Positions 1 to 9,582 of a stretch of 64,000 nucleotides of DNA are shown here, in pieces; the stretch's first letter is position 1, and every line of letters begins with the position of its first letter. The notes beneath the pieces are model-generated. The model did not search any database. It had not been told where the DNA came from and saw nothing but the letters and a program-made list of their open reading frames with translations. The position numbers and the translations under genes were made by a program. Source of the stretch: Sphingobacterium kitahiroshimense. GTDB lineage: Bacteria > Bacteroidota > Bacteroidia > Sphingobacteriales > Sphingobacteriaceae. The stretch lies in assembly GCF_025961315.1 (NCBI RefSeq), contig NZ_JAOQNK010000001.1:5394001-5458000 (forward strand), read 5' to 3'.

Positions 1-552
1 CCGGTATTCCAATAGAAACATGATGAGTGCATAAATAGCAAGGAAATAAAAATTTCCTTTCCAGCCAACATAATTTTGCAGAAACCCGCCTAAGAATGGT
101 GCAAGAATGGGGGCGGATGACCATACAATAGATAGTAATGAGGTGTAATTTTTTAATTTATCACCGTCATAAACATCCACGAGAAAGCTACGTTTGGATA
201 CCATAATAATAGAAATGACTAAGCCTTGGATGGCCCGCATACCGATTATAAAATAAATATTGGAAGAGTTGATCAGTAAGATATTGCTCAGGATAAATAG
301 TACTAATGCTAACATGCTTAATCTGTAACGGCCATAACTGTCCACTAAACTTCCTAGAAGAAGTTGTCCCAGTCCATAAAAAATGAGATAAACTGTCAGG
401 GTTAATCGGACACTTGATATGGAGGTTCCCAATGCGGTTACCATATCCGGAAAAGAAGGGATGTAAATGTCCATCGCAAAACCGGAAAGCGGTATAAGCA
501 TAAATGTCAAAATAGTACTGATACCCTCGTGTTTCTTTTCTTGTCTTCTCAT
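1..552 (-). CDS. Bcr/CflA-type MFS drug exporter (C-terminus cut off by window edge)
   Basis: An inner-membrane major-facilitator transporter, probably a proton-coupled drug or small-molecule exporter. The start codon is the complement of 550-552 and the frame stays open to base 1, so about 184 N-terminal residues are seen. Visible are TM1 with FAMDIYIPSFPDM (the Bcr/CflA family has a similar acidic residue there), a motif-A-like loop SLVDSYGRYRLSM between TM2 and TM3, and the segment WSSAPILAPFLGGFLQN, the APILAPxxGG signature of the Bcr/CflA drug:H+ antiporter-1 group. It lies 107 bp downstream of an AraC regulator on the same strand, which may control it. The family is clear; the substrate is not. 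Confidence 0.8.
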   Translation of the reverse strand, partial: MRRQEKKHEGISTILTFMLIPLSGFAMDIYIPSFPDMVTALGTSISSVRLTLTVYLIFYGLGQLLLGSLVDSYGRYRLSMLALVLFILSNILLINSSNIYFIIGMRAIQGLVISIIMVSKRSFLVDVYDGDKLKNYTSLLSIVWSSAPILAPFLGGFLQNYVGWKGNFYFLAIYALIMFLLEYR

Positions 553-659
553 CCTAAAATCATATTATCTTGATCAACCTGTTTCCTTAATGCTGTCAGC
601 AAAATTAAAGGAAGATCGATGTATTAAAAAGACAGGATTCAAAGTTATTTTTACGAAAA

Positions 660-1574
660 TCAAACTTGTTTCATAAATCTTTCGCGGTGAATTTTAGGCG
701 TAATAAGCGCATGCTTTTTAAAGAAGGAAGTAAAGTGTTGCGGATATTCAAAACCTAGACCCTGACCGATCTGTCCGATGGTCCAGTCGCTATTTTCCAA
801 TAGTTTTTTACCCTCTAATAATAAGCGTTCCTGAATATGCTGAGAAGTCGACTTTCCGGTCATTGCCTTAAGCAGATGGTTGAGATGATTGATATGGGTA
901 TTTAAACGATTGGCATAATCAGCAGGACTTTTTAAATACAGAATCTGTTGCGGTGACTCTAGTGGAAACTGATTATTTAATAGGGTGAAAAACTGATGTA
1001 CTAATCGGTTGCTTGCCGGAATGCGCTGTCCATCGATGGTTTCGCGATGTACTTTGATAACGTTGTATATAATGAGACGCAGTATGCTGTCAATGATTTC
1101 ATTCTTAAACATATGTCCATCCATATGTTCTGACGCAAGTCTTTCAAAATAAAAAAAGAGCTCCTGGAATTTTGCCTGATCGAGATGGATGTAGGTAAAC
1201 GGTTTCGCTATCATCTCTTCATGCACGCGGTCGAATTCTAGTTTCATTTCTTTGGTTAAAAATGATTCATTGAAAAGGCAGACGTAACCGTCCTGATTTG
1301 CAGCAAGTGGTTCCCAGCCATAATTGACTTCCGGGCGTGAGAAGAATATGGTGGGCCGGTCTACTTTTAGCTCACCCTGATCTGTAATTAAAATTCCGGG
1401 ATTCTGTGTGAGTGTTATTTTGTAATAGTCTCTGCGTGCATAGGGGAGACTTAGCATACAGCTCTCCGTTTTGATGACATTGAAATGTAAAGCATTCCGT
1501 TGAGAATGGATGAGATCTAAAGGGATTTCTTTCTTTATATTGGTATAATAACCTAATAAATCTTCTGTTTGCAT
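660..1574 (-). CDS. AraC-family transcriptional regulator
   Basis: A 304-residue DNA-binding regulator. Residues about 1-180 form a cupin-like sensing half without recognisable catalytic motifs. The C-terminal 100 residues carry the two AraC helix-turn-helix units: the first around NHLLKAMTGKSTSQHIQERL, the second around WTIGQIGQGLGFEYPQHFTS, followed by the FFKKHALITPKIHRERF tail that matches the family signature (FxxxFKxxxGxTPxxYR). The length is normal for this family. It is followed at 107 bp by the MFS exporter on the same strand, so a regulator-plus-exporter pair is the simplest reading. The effector cannot be read from sequence. Confidence 0.87.
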   Translation of the reverse strand: MQTEDLLGYYTNIKKEIPLDLIHSQRNALHFNVIKTESCMLSLPYARRDYYKITLTQNPGILITDQGELKVDRPTIFFSRPEVNYGWEPLAANQDGYVCLFNESFLTKEMKLEFDRVHEEMIAKPFTYIHLDQAKFQELFFYFERLASEHMDGHMFKNEIIDSILRLIIYNVIKVHRETIDGQRIPASNRLVHQFFTLLNNQFPLESPQQILYLKSPADYANRLNTHINHLNHLLKAMTGKSTSQHIQERLLLEGKKLLENSDWTIGQIGQGLGFEYPQHFTSFFKKHALITPKIHRERFMKQV

Positions 1575-1676
1575 CTTTTTAATTAATTACATAATTCAAA
1601 GATAGTGAATTGCTTTTTTATACGGAGAGAGTAGTTGAAATGTTATGTATTTATTACAGCTGCTTGCATAGTTTAA

Positions 1677-2231
1677 TTATTTTTTAGGGATAATTTCTAC
1701 CCATTTTTTTTCCAAGTATAGGGTCGTTCCTTTGATTTTGGTTGCATCTATAAATGTGGCTTGAACAAAGTTCCCAGTGATATTTTTATATTTTAATTTT
1801 AGGCCTTTCTCATCCAAGCCGGAAGTTTCATAATAGGCGCCTAATGGAAGTTTAAAGGGATTGTTCTTAACGTCGTTGGTGAAAATGGATAGTAAAAATA
1901 GTCTTTTGGAATTGGTGTCAGGTTTTTCATAGCCAAATATACGATGATCAAGTCTCATATTGGCGTTTAGCGTTAGGATGCTATCCGAAGTATTCAGATC
2001 CACGTAGGCCTTTGTTACATCATCTGCAGAAACTGTAACAGATGCGTTGTTTTCTGATTCTATGCGCGCTAATGTATCGATTTTTGGAACCTCTATTTTT
2101 GTTGGAAAATCAACTGTATCTACTCTTAAACTGTCTTTACTAATTTTTCTTTCATCTACCTTTTTTGATTTTGAATTGTTGCAACTCAAGATCAAAAAAG
2201 GTAGTAAACCGATTATTGTTTTAAACTTCAT
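1677..2231 (-). CDS. Small lipoprotein of unknown function
   Basis: A 184-residue predicted lipoprotein. The N-terminus is a short hydrophobic signal ending in the lipobox LILSC with acylated Cys17, followed by a Lys/Ser-rich linker. The mature part is mixed charge and reads like a small beta-rich domain (YETSGLDEKGLKLKYKNITGNF). I do not recognise the family. It stands alone: the gene upstream on this strand ends about 500 bp away, and the AraC gene begins 102 bp downstream. The ATG chosen gives a complete signal peptide. It is a plausible real gene because its composition and lipobox are typical of this genome. Confidence 0.65.
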   Translation of the reverse strand: MKFKTIIGLLPFLILSCNNSKSKKVDERKISKDSLRVDTVDFPTKIEVPKIDTLARIESENNASVTVSADDVTKAYVDLNTSDSILTLNANMRLDHRIFGYEKPDTNSKRLFLLSIFTNDVKNNPFKLPLGAYYETSGLDEKGLKLKYKNITGNFVQATFIDATKIKGTTLYLEKKWVEIIPKK

Positions 2232-2729
2232 GTTATTCGTTTTTTAATATTTTATCAATTCTGTTACTGTATCAAATCGATATTTAATATGTGCCTCTTT
2301 GTGTATCTATGTCTCAGTCTTTTTGAATATAACAATTTATTTTTTAAAGGATATGTGGTTTAGCTCTTTGGTTTAATAACCGTAGATAGGTGCCACGATA
2401 ATTATCAAGAAAACAACTATGCTATAGTTTTTGTTGGTGCTAAGCTAACATACCTTAGAATGCCGTTTACAGGAGCGTAATCTAAACTGGATTCGCATTT
2501 GGAAGATCAATTAAAATAATATTTCGGTTGATTCTAAAGGAGAGCGTGTTAATGTATTGTAGACACATATATCAGGAATGCATATGATATTTGAGTGAAC
2601 GAATTGAAGAGTGATTAATTAAGTAAGATGAGACGTTTTGGGAATTAAAACATCTATAAAGAGCGCACATGGCTGGCGACCCTTATAAATGTTTTAATTA
2701 ATGGTAATAGGATTTATAAGTATAAATAC
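2232..2729. other. 498-bp gene-free stretch
   Basis: No convincing coding frame on either strand. Its only clear structure is the inverted repeat at 2643-2699, listed separately, which lies just past the stop of the TlpA-like gene. Confidence 0.6.
2643..2699 (-). terminator. Perfect 11-bp inverted repeat downstream of the SusCD operon
   Basis: AATTAAAACAT at 2643-2653 pairs perfectly with ATGTTTTAATT at 2689-2699 around a 35-nt GC-richer loop. It starts 30 bp after the stop of the last gene of the operon. The long loop and missing U-tract make it an unusual intrinsic terminator; a 3' stabiliser or protein-binding site is also possible. Confidence 0.4.
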
Positions 2730-3851
2730 TTAAGGTTTCAAAATTTCTGCTAGTTTTTTTTCTAAATCAGCTCCTCTTAAGTTTTTGGCAATAATCTTTC
2801 CTTCGGGATCTAGTAAAAAGTTAGAAGGAATTGCGCGGATACCATATTGAGTAGAAATATCATTTTTCCAGCCTTTTAAATCAGATAATTGGGTCCAATC
2901 CTGAAGTTTATCATCTTTGATCGCTTTAAGCCATGCATTTTTACCTTTTTCATCATCTAAAGAGATGCCGATAATAGTAAAACCTTTATCCTTAAAGGTA
3001 TGAAATGCTTTTACGACATTTGGGTTTTCAGCTCTACATGGACCACACCAGCTAGCCCAAAAATCTAAAAGCACATATTTGCCTCTGTATTCTTCTAATT
3101 TTACTATTCGGCCGGAAGTATCCTGCTGACTGAAAGTAGGGGCAATACTCCCCAGACCTACGGCTTTGTGTAATAATAACTGTTCGTAGTATTTTTTTCC
3201 TGCAGTGCTGTTTTTAACAGTAGATGATAGTTTATCATAAAGCGGATATATTTCTTTGTACTCAGGCGAATACCCGCCGATTGCCTGCACTACATCTAAG
3301 GCAATGGGACTGTTGGGGTTTTTGGTTAAAAATTCCTTGCGTATAGTCGTTCGTTTTTGGTTGATCTCTTTATTTGTTTCATCAATTTTATGCTTCACAG
3401 TTAAGGTTTCTTTTTCTGTATCAGGTAGGTTTCTGTACCATTCGTAAAGTTTGGTCTGCTCGTCGTTGTACGGCTTGAGCAGTGCTGTTAATTTTTGATC
3501 ATCGGCATTGACTGCACCGCCTTTGATAGTAGCGTTGTTTATAGAGTCTTTACTGGATACCACAAGTTTACCTGCCTCGATGTAAAATGGAAAGGCATAT
3601 CGGTAGGCCTGTCTTAGACTTGAGCCAACCAAAAGATGTGCCTTTATAGGGCTTTCTACCTCTCCGGAAAATATAAATTTACCCTGAGGATTAATGTCTA
3701 CAGAATCTGTTTGACTGCCTTTAAGCAGGTAAGCTTTGTATTCCTTTTTTACAACAGGAATATGGCCCTGGATTTCAAATTTTGAAACCTGTGCTTGCGA
3801 AACAATCGGAGCAAGCAATAAAAGCAAGATGTGTTTTGTGATTTTTTTCAT
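2730..3851 (-). CDS. TlpA-like thiol-disulfide oxidoreductase with N-terminal DUF4369-like domain
   Basis: A 373-residue secreted or periplasmic thioredoxin-fold protein. A signal peptide (about residues 1-21, ending SQAQ) is followed by a beta-rich DUF4369-like domain (about 25-115), a helical linker, and a C-terminal AhpC/TSA-Redoxin domain (about 235-373). The redox motif WCGPC is at residues 268-272 inside LLDFWASWCGPCRAENP, and a cis-proline loop follows near RAIPSNFLL. This architecture is common beside SusC/SusD genes in Bacteroidota. It is the last gene of a four-gene operon, 17 bp after the DUF4465-like lipoprotein. It probably keeps disulfides reduced in exported partners, or reduces a metal or cargo; the target is not visible. 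Confidence 0.85.
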   Translation of the reverse strand: MKKITKHILLLLLAPIVSQAQVSKFEIQGHIPVVKKEYKAYLLKGSQTDSVDINPQGKFIFSGEVESPIKAHLLVGSSLRQAYRYAFPFYIEAGKLVVSSKDSINNATIKGGAVNADDQKLTALLKPYNDEQTKLYEWYRNLPDTEKETLTVKHKIDETNKEINQKRTTIRKEFLTKNPNSPIALDVVQAIGGYSPEYKEIYPLYDKLSSTVKNSTAGKKYYEQLLLHKAVGLGSIAPTFSQQDTSGRIVKLEEYRGKYVLLDFWASWCGPCRAENPNVVKAFHTFKDKGFTIIGISLDDEKGKNAWLKAIKDDKLQDWTQLSDLKGWKNDISTQYGIRAIPSNFLLDPEGKIIAKNLRGADLEKKLAEILKP

Positions 3852-3868
3852 GTTTGTATATTTTAGTA

Positions 3869-4822
3869 TTAATGTTGAATGCGTAAGCCGTCTAATGCAA
3901 AATATGCGGGACTTAATAATGTTTGCTCCGCATCCCGATAATTTCCATCAATTGTAAATAATATCTTGTCAACCCGCCCTAAAGGCTGCAAATCAACTTT
4001 TGTCCAGTTGGAACGAATGGTCTCCACCGTTGGGTTCTGAATATCACCACCTTTGGTCGTGCCCAGGTAGAATGTTGTGGTTCCTGTCAGCGAACCTTTA
4101 AGGTGTCCTGTTATCAGCAAGCGGATATAAGTTGGAGTCTTGCTCAGAGCAGTATAGCCTGCTATTCGGGTGAGATCTTTTCCTGCTAATGTGGGCAGAT
4201 ACCATCGACCATAGTCTGCTGTGGAGGTACTTGAAATGTTGGGATTCCGAACTTTGGTTCCGTCAAGCTTGTACTGTTGGGTGGCAGGATCCAATGTGCC
4301 CGAATAGTTCGATCCATAGTTTGCCAGAAGATATGTATAAGCTGTGTTAGCAATTAGTACATGTTGAGGCGCGACAGCGTCATCAAACGATAAAAATGCC
4401 TGATCATCTTTTGCGTGTCCGATGAGGTAAGTTTCTGTTCTATTGGGGGTGGTCGTGTAGACGCTAAATACTGTCGAATCTATAGCTGATCTTTTTAAAT
4501 CTGCCGATACCCCTGTCGATGGTCTGAAATCTGGACTTAGGACCCAAGGGTAGGAACGGTAGTTTTTATTGGACAATGCAAAACCACTGAAATCTGTAGC
4601 ACCTTTTTTTTGGATATTAATCTGTACAAAGCCTGTGGATGTGGCGCCTGATCGAAAAGGTGCATCTGGTATGCGGCTGGAAAACCTTTCCAATATGATT
4701 TCATTGAAGGTGATATCTTCCGGGTAAGGAACCAAAGCATCTTTGACCTCATCTTTGCATGATGCTGTGAGAAATGTCAGACCCAATAGTGAGAGATAAC
4801 TGAGTGTTCTAAATATATTCAT
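3869..4822 (-). CDS. DUF4465-like surface lipoprotein
   Basis: A 317-residue lipoprotein with lipobox FLTASC (Cys22). The body has the pattern of DUF4465 proteins: an early SGFALSNKNY segment and a C-terminal GRVDKILFTIDGN followed by LLSPAYFALDGLRI, which resembles the family's closing strands. The fold is expected to be a beta-sandwich, and it may act as a surface ligand-binding protein alongside SusD. It sits between SusD (36 bp upstream) and the TlpA-like gene (17 bp downstream), as often seen for accessory lipoproteins in SusCD operons. The domain call is by eye, and the ligand is unknown. Confidence 0.65.
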   Translation of the reverse strand: MNIFRTLSYLSLLGLTFLTASCKDEVKDALVPYPEDITFNEIILERFSSRIPDAPFRSGATSTGFVQINIQKKGATDFSGFALSNKNYRSYPWVLSPDFRPSTGVSADLKRSAIDSTVFSVYTTTPNRTETYLIGHAKDDQAFLSFDDAVAPQHVLIANTAYTYLLANYGSNYSGTLDPATQQYKLDGTKVRNPNISSTSTADYGRWYLPTLAGKDLTRIAGYTALSKTPTYIRLLITGHLKGSLTGTTTFYLGTTKGGDIQNPTVETIRSNWTKVDLQPLGRVDKILFTIDGNYRDAEQTLLSPAYFALDGLRIQH

Positions 4823-4858
4823 GTTTTGAATTAATAATTGTAAAAATAATAGTGTTGT

Positions 4859-6349
4859 TTACTCTTGCCCTGGGTTTTGAAATGCAGCAGGATTATTGAT
4901 AATCTCGGAATTTGGGATTGGCCAAGATACTCTGGTGATATCGAAAGTTAAGCCATCTTTGATTGCTACAATCCAAGGTTGATTATCTTTTTTAAATCGG
5001 ATACTAGCGAAAAATTCACTTCCATTTTCTAAGCATAATTCTAAAAATATTTCTTTAAAAATAGCGTCATAAAGCTGTTCCTGATTACCAGGCTGAAGGA
5101 GGTTGAAAGCTTGTGCTGTTCTTTTTTGTCGAAGCTCATTGATCGGCGCGATAGCTTGTGCTACGCTGGCGCCTGTACGTGCTAACAGTTCGGCTTTGAG
5201 CAGATAAAGTTCTGCAAAACGAAAATAATAGGTCGCATATTTTTCATCAACTGGTGAATTGACTTTGCCCTGATAGCTACCTAAACGCGCTAGTTTTTTA
5301 AAGGTATACCGAAAAGTATTGTCCCATGTTTCAGGAGCGCGGACTTCTCCGGTAGCAATAGGCCAGCGTGGGTCGCCAGTAAACCAGTCTGTACCGTAGC
5401 GGAGACCAGCGGTACGTGCCCCACCAGGTGCTAAAGGAAGTGTATTGCCTTGGTATATGATGCCGTAAGTGTACCAATAACCACCTGCAGAAGTACGTGA
5501 ACCATCGTCCTCCAAGTATTTGACAAATAGATTTTCGGGTGATTCCCAGGATCTTTGGTATACTTGTGCTAGGTCACTCTGAAGCTGGAATTTACTACTA
5601 GCTTGTTCCATGACATTATTTATTAAAGTAAGAGCTTGTTTGAGCGGTTCTGTTTCATTGCGGTAGCCTGACCGATACAAAAGTGCTTTGGCTTTTAATA
5701 CTTGAGCAAATTGCTTGGAAATATAACGTGGGCTATCAAATTGCGATGCGTGCTGTATTGCAAAATCTAAATCCTCATTAATGATGCGATAGCTTTCACC
5801 GACGGATATTCGAGGAGCCCTGACATTGTCTAAAGAAGCGGGTTTGTCTCTAAAGACAAGTCCATAAGGGCTAGCATCTTCAGCCCACCAGTAACCGAAA
5901 TTCCAAAGAATGTTAAGGTTAATCCATGCACGTACAGCTTTAGCATCTCCAAGTAACGAGTTGCGCTGTTCATTGTTGGTAAAAGCGGTTTGTGGAAGTG
6001 CTTCAATGCCTGTTATAGCGAAATTAGCAGCATTTAAGCTGCGGTAAAAGGCGCTCCAGATGGCAGATCCTCCTCCTGACTCCTGTGTATAAGATAAGTT
6101 GTAATCTGCTACACTTGAAAAGTTAATAAAACCAGCTTTGGTGGTTTGAGCTACATAAAGAGCTCCAGACCAGCTGTCATTGCGGAAAGTGGAATATATC
6201 CCATTGACAGCGGCTTTAGCTTTAGCATAATTTGTAATGCCATTGGATTCTGTGAGGGCAAATTTAGGCTGTTGATCTAAGTATTTCTCACAACCGACGA
6301 GCGATGCAAAAAATAAAACCAAGAACATATGTATGGTAAGTTTTTTCAT
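4859..6349 (-). CDS. SusD/RagB-family nutrient-binding outer-membrane lipoprotein
   Basis: A 496-residue lipoprotein (lipobox LVGC, Cys20, followed by the SusD-typical EKYLDQQP). Known SusD proteins sit on top of the SusC channel and capture the nutrient. The sequence shows the alpha-helical TPR-like frame of the family: NAANFAITGIEALP, GDAKAVRAWINLNILWNFG (the conserved A-R-A-x2-x-L segment), and the C-terminal YYFRFAELYLLKAELLART plus INELRQKR. Length is in the usual range. It lies 14 bp behind SusC, so they are cotranscribed. No glycoside hydrolase is in this operon, so the substrate need not be a glycan. Confidence 0.9.
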   Translation of the reverse strand: MKKLTIHMFLVLFFASLVGCEKYLDQQPKFALTESNGITNYAKAKAAVNGIYSTFRNDSWSGALYVAQTTKAGFINFSSVADYNLSYTQESGGGSAIWSAFYRSLNAANFAITGIEALPQTAFTNNEQRNSLLGDAKAVRAWINLNILWNFGYWWAEDASPYGLVFRDKPASLDNVRAPRISVGESYRIINEDLDFAIQHASQFDSPRYISKQFAQVLKAKALLYRSGYRNETEPLKQALTLINNVMEQASSKFQLQSDLAQVYQRSWESPENLFVKYLEDDGSRTSAGGYWYTYGIIYQGNTLPLAPGGARTAGLRYGTDWFTGDPRWPIATGEVRAPETWDNTFRYTFKKLARLGSYQGKVNSPVDEKYATYYFRFAELYLLKAELLARTGASVAQAIAPINELRQKRTAQAFNLLQPGNQEQLYDAIFKEIFLELCLENGSEFFASIRFKKDNQPWIVAIKDGLTFDITRVSWPIPNSEIINNPAAFQNPGQE

Positions 6350-6363
6350 AAGTATTATTGTTA

Positions 6364-9300
6364 TTATCTAAGAGTTAGTTTTACACCTAAGTTGAAATTC
6401 CGGGCAGCTGGATATGCACTGTTGTCTGTCCCCATTCCAGTACCAATACTGGAGCTGGACCAATTTCCTTGTGGATCAAACCCTGGATATGAAGTAAGGG
6501 TCAGTAGGTTGGTTGCCTGAAAAGTTAAGTCGATGCCTTGTATTAACGAATTGGCAAGTGTTTTTTGCGGTATTCTGTAGCTTAGGTTAAGCGCACTCAG
6601 GCGAATATAGGAAGCATCATAAAGCCAGAAATCTGAAAAAGTACTGTTTGCTCCATCACCATACTGTGTCATCCGAGGGATAGTGGCGGTGTAGGGATTC
6701 AATAGAGTAGCACTCTGCCCAGCAATCTTGTTACTGTGGTTGTAGTTGCCCACGTAGCCTACATCCTCCATAGGCATGCTCCATAGTCTTTTCATCCCTG
6801 ATGCATAAGTGAAAGTGGCATTGGCATAGAAATTTTTGTAAATAGCAGTCAGACCAAATCCTCCAAAATATTTAGGTTCGGCACTTCCTAAGGAGACTTT
6901 GTCGTCGGTATTGATGATACCGTCCCCATTCTGATCTTTAAAGTAGAGATCTCCGATACTTTCTTGTGCACTTCTATAATATTGTTTGCCACCTGTTGCA
7001 TTTGTGCTCTGAAGCGCAATGATTTCTTCTTGTGTCACGAAAAGACGATTATAGGTTTCATAACCAAACCATTGACCTGTACGTTCTCCTTCTTTGATTA
7101 CGATGTTGCCAAAATTGAGTTCTGTGGCGGATCCGTTGATCTTAAGAACCTTTCCCTTGTTGCTGGCAATATTGGCATCTACAGTAAGTGTGAAATTAGG
7201 GTGCTTAATAACATCATATCTGATGTCAAATTCTACTCCTTCATTTTTGATTGAAGCAACATTAGAGCTGATGGAACTGAATGATGAACTGGGCGGTAGG
7301 GGTTTGGAATATATGAGGTCGTTGGATTTTTTGGAGTAATAGCCAAAGGAACCACGGAGACGCTCTTTGAATAAACCAAAGTCTAGCCCAATATCGACCA
7401 TTTTTGTTTCTTCCCACTTGAGGCCAAGGTTGCCGATCGAGCTGGGACTTATGGCCGGACTTTCATTGTACCGAGCCGAGCCGATGTAAGTCTGCCAACT
7501 GTAATTTCCAAGATTTTGTGATCCTGCTGTTCCGATTGATCCCCTTAATTTAAGGTAGGAGATCTTTTCTTTAATAGCTGCGTTCTTAAAAAAAGATTCT
7601 TCGTGGATCAGGTAGGCAAAAGAGCCGGAGGGGAAAATTCCCCAACGGTTATTAGGACCAAAACGGGATGAGCCGTCTCTTCTTAAGGTTCCACCTAGGA
7701 TGTAGCGGTCTTTATATTTGTATTGTAGTCTTGAGAACTGAGATACCAATGCGTAGGCTGTGTAATCCTCTGCCAAAGCACCTCTGTTTGCTCCCGAAGA
7801 AAAATTATTGAGGATGTCATCGTCAGGGAAATTAGATGCTATCATGCCAAAATTGGTGAGACCTGTTTTCTCAAAGGAATAACCTAATAAGGCCAGCACA
7901 TCATGGTTGCCATGTTGTTTAGCATACGTAAGTGTGTTTTCCCAGACTTGAGAGTTCGTTTTTTGATACTGCCAGTTTCGGTTGCCGTCGTAATTAAAGG
8001 TACTGCCCCGTCGCATGTATTTAAGAAATTCATTATTGCTATAATTGGCGGTATAGGCAGTTCTAAAGAGGAAATCTTTCCATACATTTACTTCTAAAAA
8101 AGTAGTAGCATTAAAATTTTTGTTCTCCCCATTTTGTGTATTCAATAAAGTAGTATAGGGGTTTTCAGTATAAGGATCTCGGGTGAAAAGTGTTCCGTCT
8201 GGATTGTAAACTGGAATGTCAGGTCTTATTTTTTTAATCACGTTGAGCATATAATCTTTATCATCAGTGTTGCGGGATGAACCGTTTATCTGTAGACCAA
8301 ATTTTAATCCTTTTCTAAGCTTTGCTTCTAGATTTGCACGGCCCCCATAAAGTCGACTTTTTCCTGATTGTATTACTCCATAATAATTCTGATTGTTGAG
8401 GGAAACGTAATAAACTACATCTTGTGTTCCTCCACGTAAAGATAATGTGTGGGTATGGTTCCAGGGGGATTGTGTCATTTCGTTTAACCAGTTGGTGTTT
8501 CCTTCATAAAAAGCGCCTGGTAATATACGGAGATCGGATTTATCATATTCGCTAGTACGTAAGTTAAAAAATGCTTGCTCATCTAAATATAAGCGAGTGA
8601 AATAATCGAAGGATCCTCTACTTATTACTTCTTCGCGTGCCGCCTTATCTGCAAAATCAATGTATTGGGGTGCGTCAAAGTAAGAGTAATCATTGAAATT
8701 CTGAGTCTGTAGTCCCAGTCGGGAAGAAACTTCAATAGTCGGTGCCTGACCTTGTTTACCTTTTTTTGTAGTTACTAAAACGACACCGTTTGAGGCCCTT
8801 GATCCGTATAAAGCCGTAGCAGATGCATCTTTTAGAATGTCAACACTTTGAACATCTTCGAGATTCAGATTATAAAGGGTATTGGCTATATTGCCAGATG
8901 TATTGTTCGAATAATCAGGTACACCATCGATGACCCATAGTGGCTGGTTGTTTCCGGTCAAAGAAGATGCTCCTCGAATAATGACGCTGACTGGTGATGT
9001 AGGGGAGGCTGACTGAATGGCTACATTGACTCCTGCAGCTTTTCCTTGAAGCAGACTTTGGATGTTGGCCCCCATAGGAGCATTTTTTAGATCAGCTTCA
9101 GTAAGACGTGTCATTGATCCGGTAATATCTTTTGCTTTGGAACGGCCGTAGGCGACAACGACGGTCTCCTCAAGTGCATTTTGACGAATACGTAACGTAA
9201 TATCAATTCGTTCCTTCGGGTTGTGTAAAGGGTATTGAACGGTCTCAAATCCAATATAGGAGATAATTAGTATATCTCCTTTACTGGAAGGAATCTCAAA

Positions 9301-9582
9301 GTTTCCCCCTGCGTCAGAATGTACCAGCACGCCGGAGGTTTTCGACTTAACTGTAGCCCCACGTATGGGTTTATTCGACTCGTTAAGGATTTTGCCACGG
9401 ACTACTGTTTTTTGATCTGACAGTTGGGAATACCTAGTATGAGGTGATGCAGGTAATTGTAGTTGTTTGCCTTTCAACTGGGGATTTTCAAGTGCATATG
9501 CCACTACAGTGGAGAGGGTAAATATGAGCAAAGGTATCCCCGGCCAAATACGGGTGTATTTAGAAAATTGAATATGTTTCAT
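6364..9582 (-). CDS. SusC/RagA-family TonB-dependent outer-membrane transporter
   Basis: A 1072-residue TonB-linked outer-membrane channel that imports the nutrient captured by SusD. In order: a signal or anchor region (about 1-32), a carboxypeptidase-D-regulatory-like domain (about 58-135, VVRGKILNESNKPIRGATV), a plug domain with LQGKAAGVNV, IRGASSLTGNNQPLWVIDGV and the SusC hallmark DILKDASATALYGSRASNG, then a long beta-barrel ending in NFNLGVKLTLR. There is no STN (secretin/TonB N-terminal) domain, so direct FecR/ECF-sigma signalling through this protein is unlikely, and no sigma or anti-sigma gene is adjacent. It is the first gene of the operon. Confidence 0.93.
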   Translation of the reverse strand: MKHIQFSKYTRIWPGIPLLIFTLSTVVAYALENPQLKGKQLQLPASPHTRYSQLSDQKTVVRGKILNESNKPIRGATVKSKTSGVLVHSDAGGNFEIPSSKGDILIISYIGFETVQYPLHNPKERIDITLRIRQNALEETVVVAYGRSKAKDITGSMTRLTEADLKNAPMGANIQSLLQGKAAGVNVAIQSASPTSPVSVIIRGASSLTGNNQPLWVIDGVPDYSNNTSGNIANTLYNLNLEDVQSVDILKDASATALYGSRASNGVVLVTTKKGKQGQAPTIEVSSRLGLQTQNFNDYSYFDAPQYIDFADKAAREEVISRGSFDYFTRLYLDEQAFFNLRTSEYDKSDLRILPGAFYEGNTNWLNEMTQSPWNHTHTLSLRGGTQDVVYYVSLNNQNYYGVIQSGKSRLYGGRANLEAKLRKGLKFGLQINGSSRNTDDKDYMLNVIKKIRPDIPVYNPDGTLFTRDPYTENPYTTLLNTQNGENKNFNATTFLEVNVWKDFLFRTAYTANYSNNEFLKYMRRGSTFNYDGNRNWQYQKTNSQVWENTLTYAKQHGNHDVLALLGYSFEKTGLTNFGMIASNFPDDDILNNFSSGANRGALAEDYTAYALVSQFSRLQYKYKDRYILGGTLRRDGSSRFGPNNRWGIFPSGSFAYLIHEESFFKNAAIKEKISYLKLRGSIGTAGSQNLGNYSWQTYIGSARYNESPAISPSSIGNLGLKWEETKMVDIGLDFGLFKERLRGSFGYYSKKSNDLIYSKPLPPSSSFSSISSNVASIKNEGVEFDIRYDVIKHPNFTLTVDANIASNKGKVLKINGSATELNFGNIVIKEGERTGQWFGYETYNRLFVTQEEIIALQSTNATGGKQYYRSAQESIGDLYFKDQNGDGIINTDDKVSLGSAEPKYFGGFGLTAIYKNFYANATFTYASGMKRLWSMPMEDVGYVGNYNHSNKIAGQSATLLNPYTATIPRMTQYGDGANSTFSDFWLYDASYIRLSALNLSYRIPQKTLANSLIQGIDLTFQATNLLTLTSYPGFDPQGNWSSSSIGTGMGTDNSAYPAARNFNLGVKLTLR

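Noticed and set aside
7094..7339. Short frames inside the SusC gene on the opposite strand
   Set aside because: Antisense shadows of a well-supported gene, with no independent evidence.
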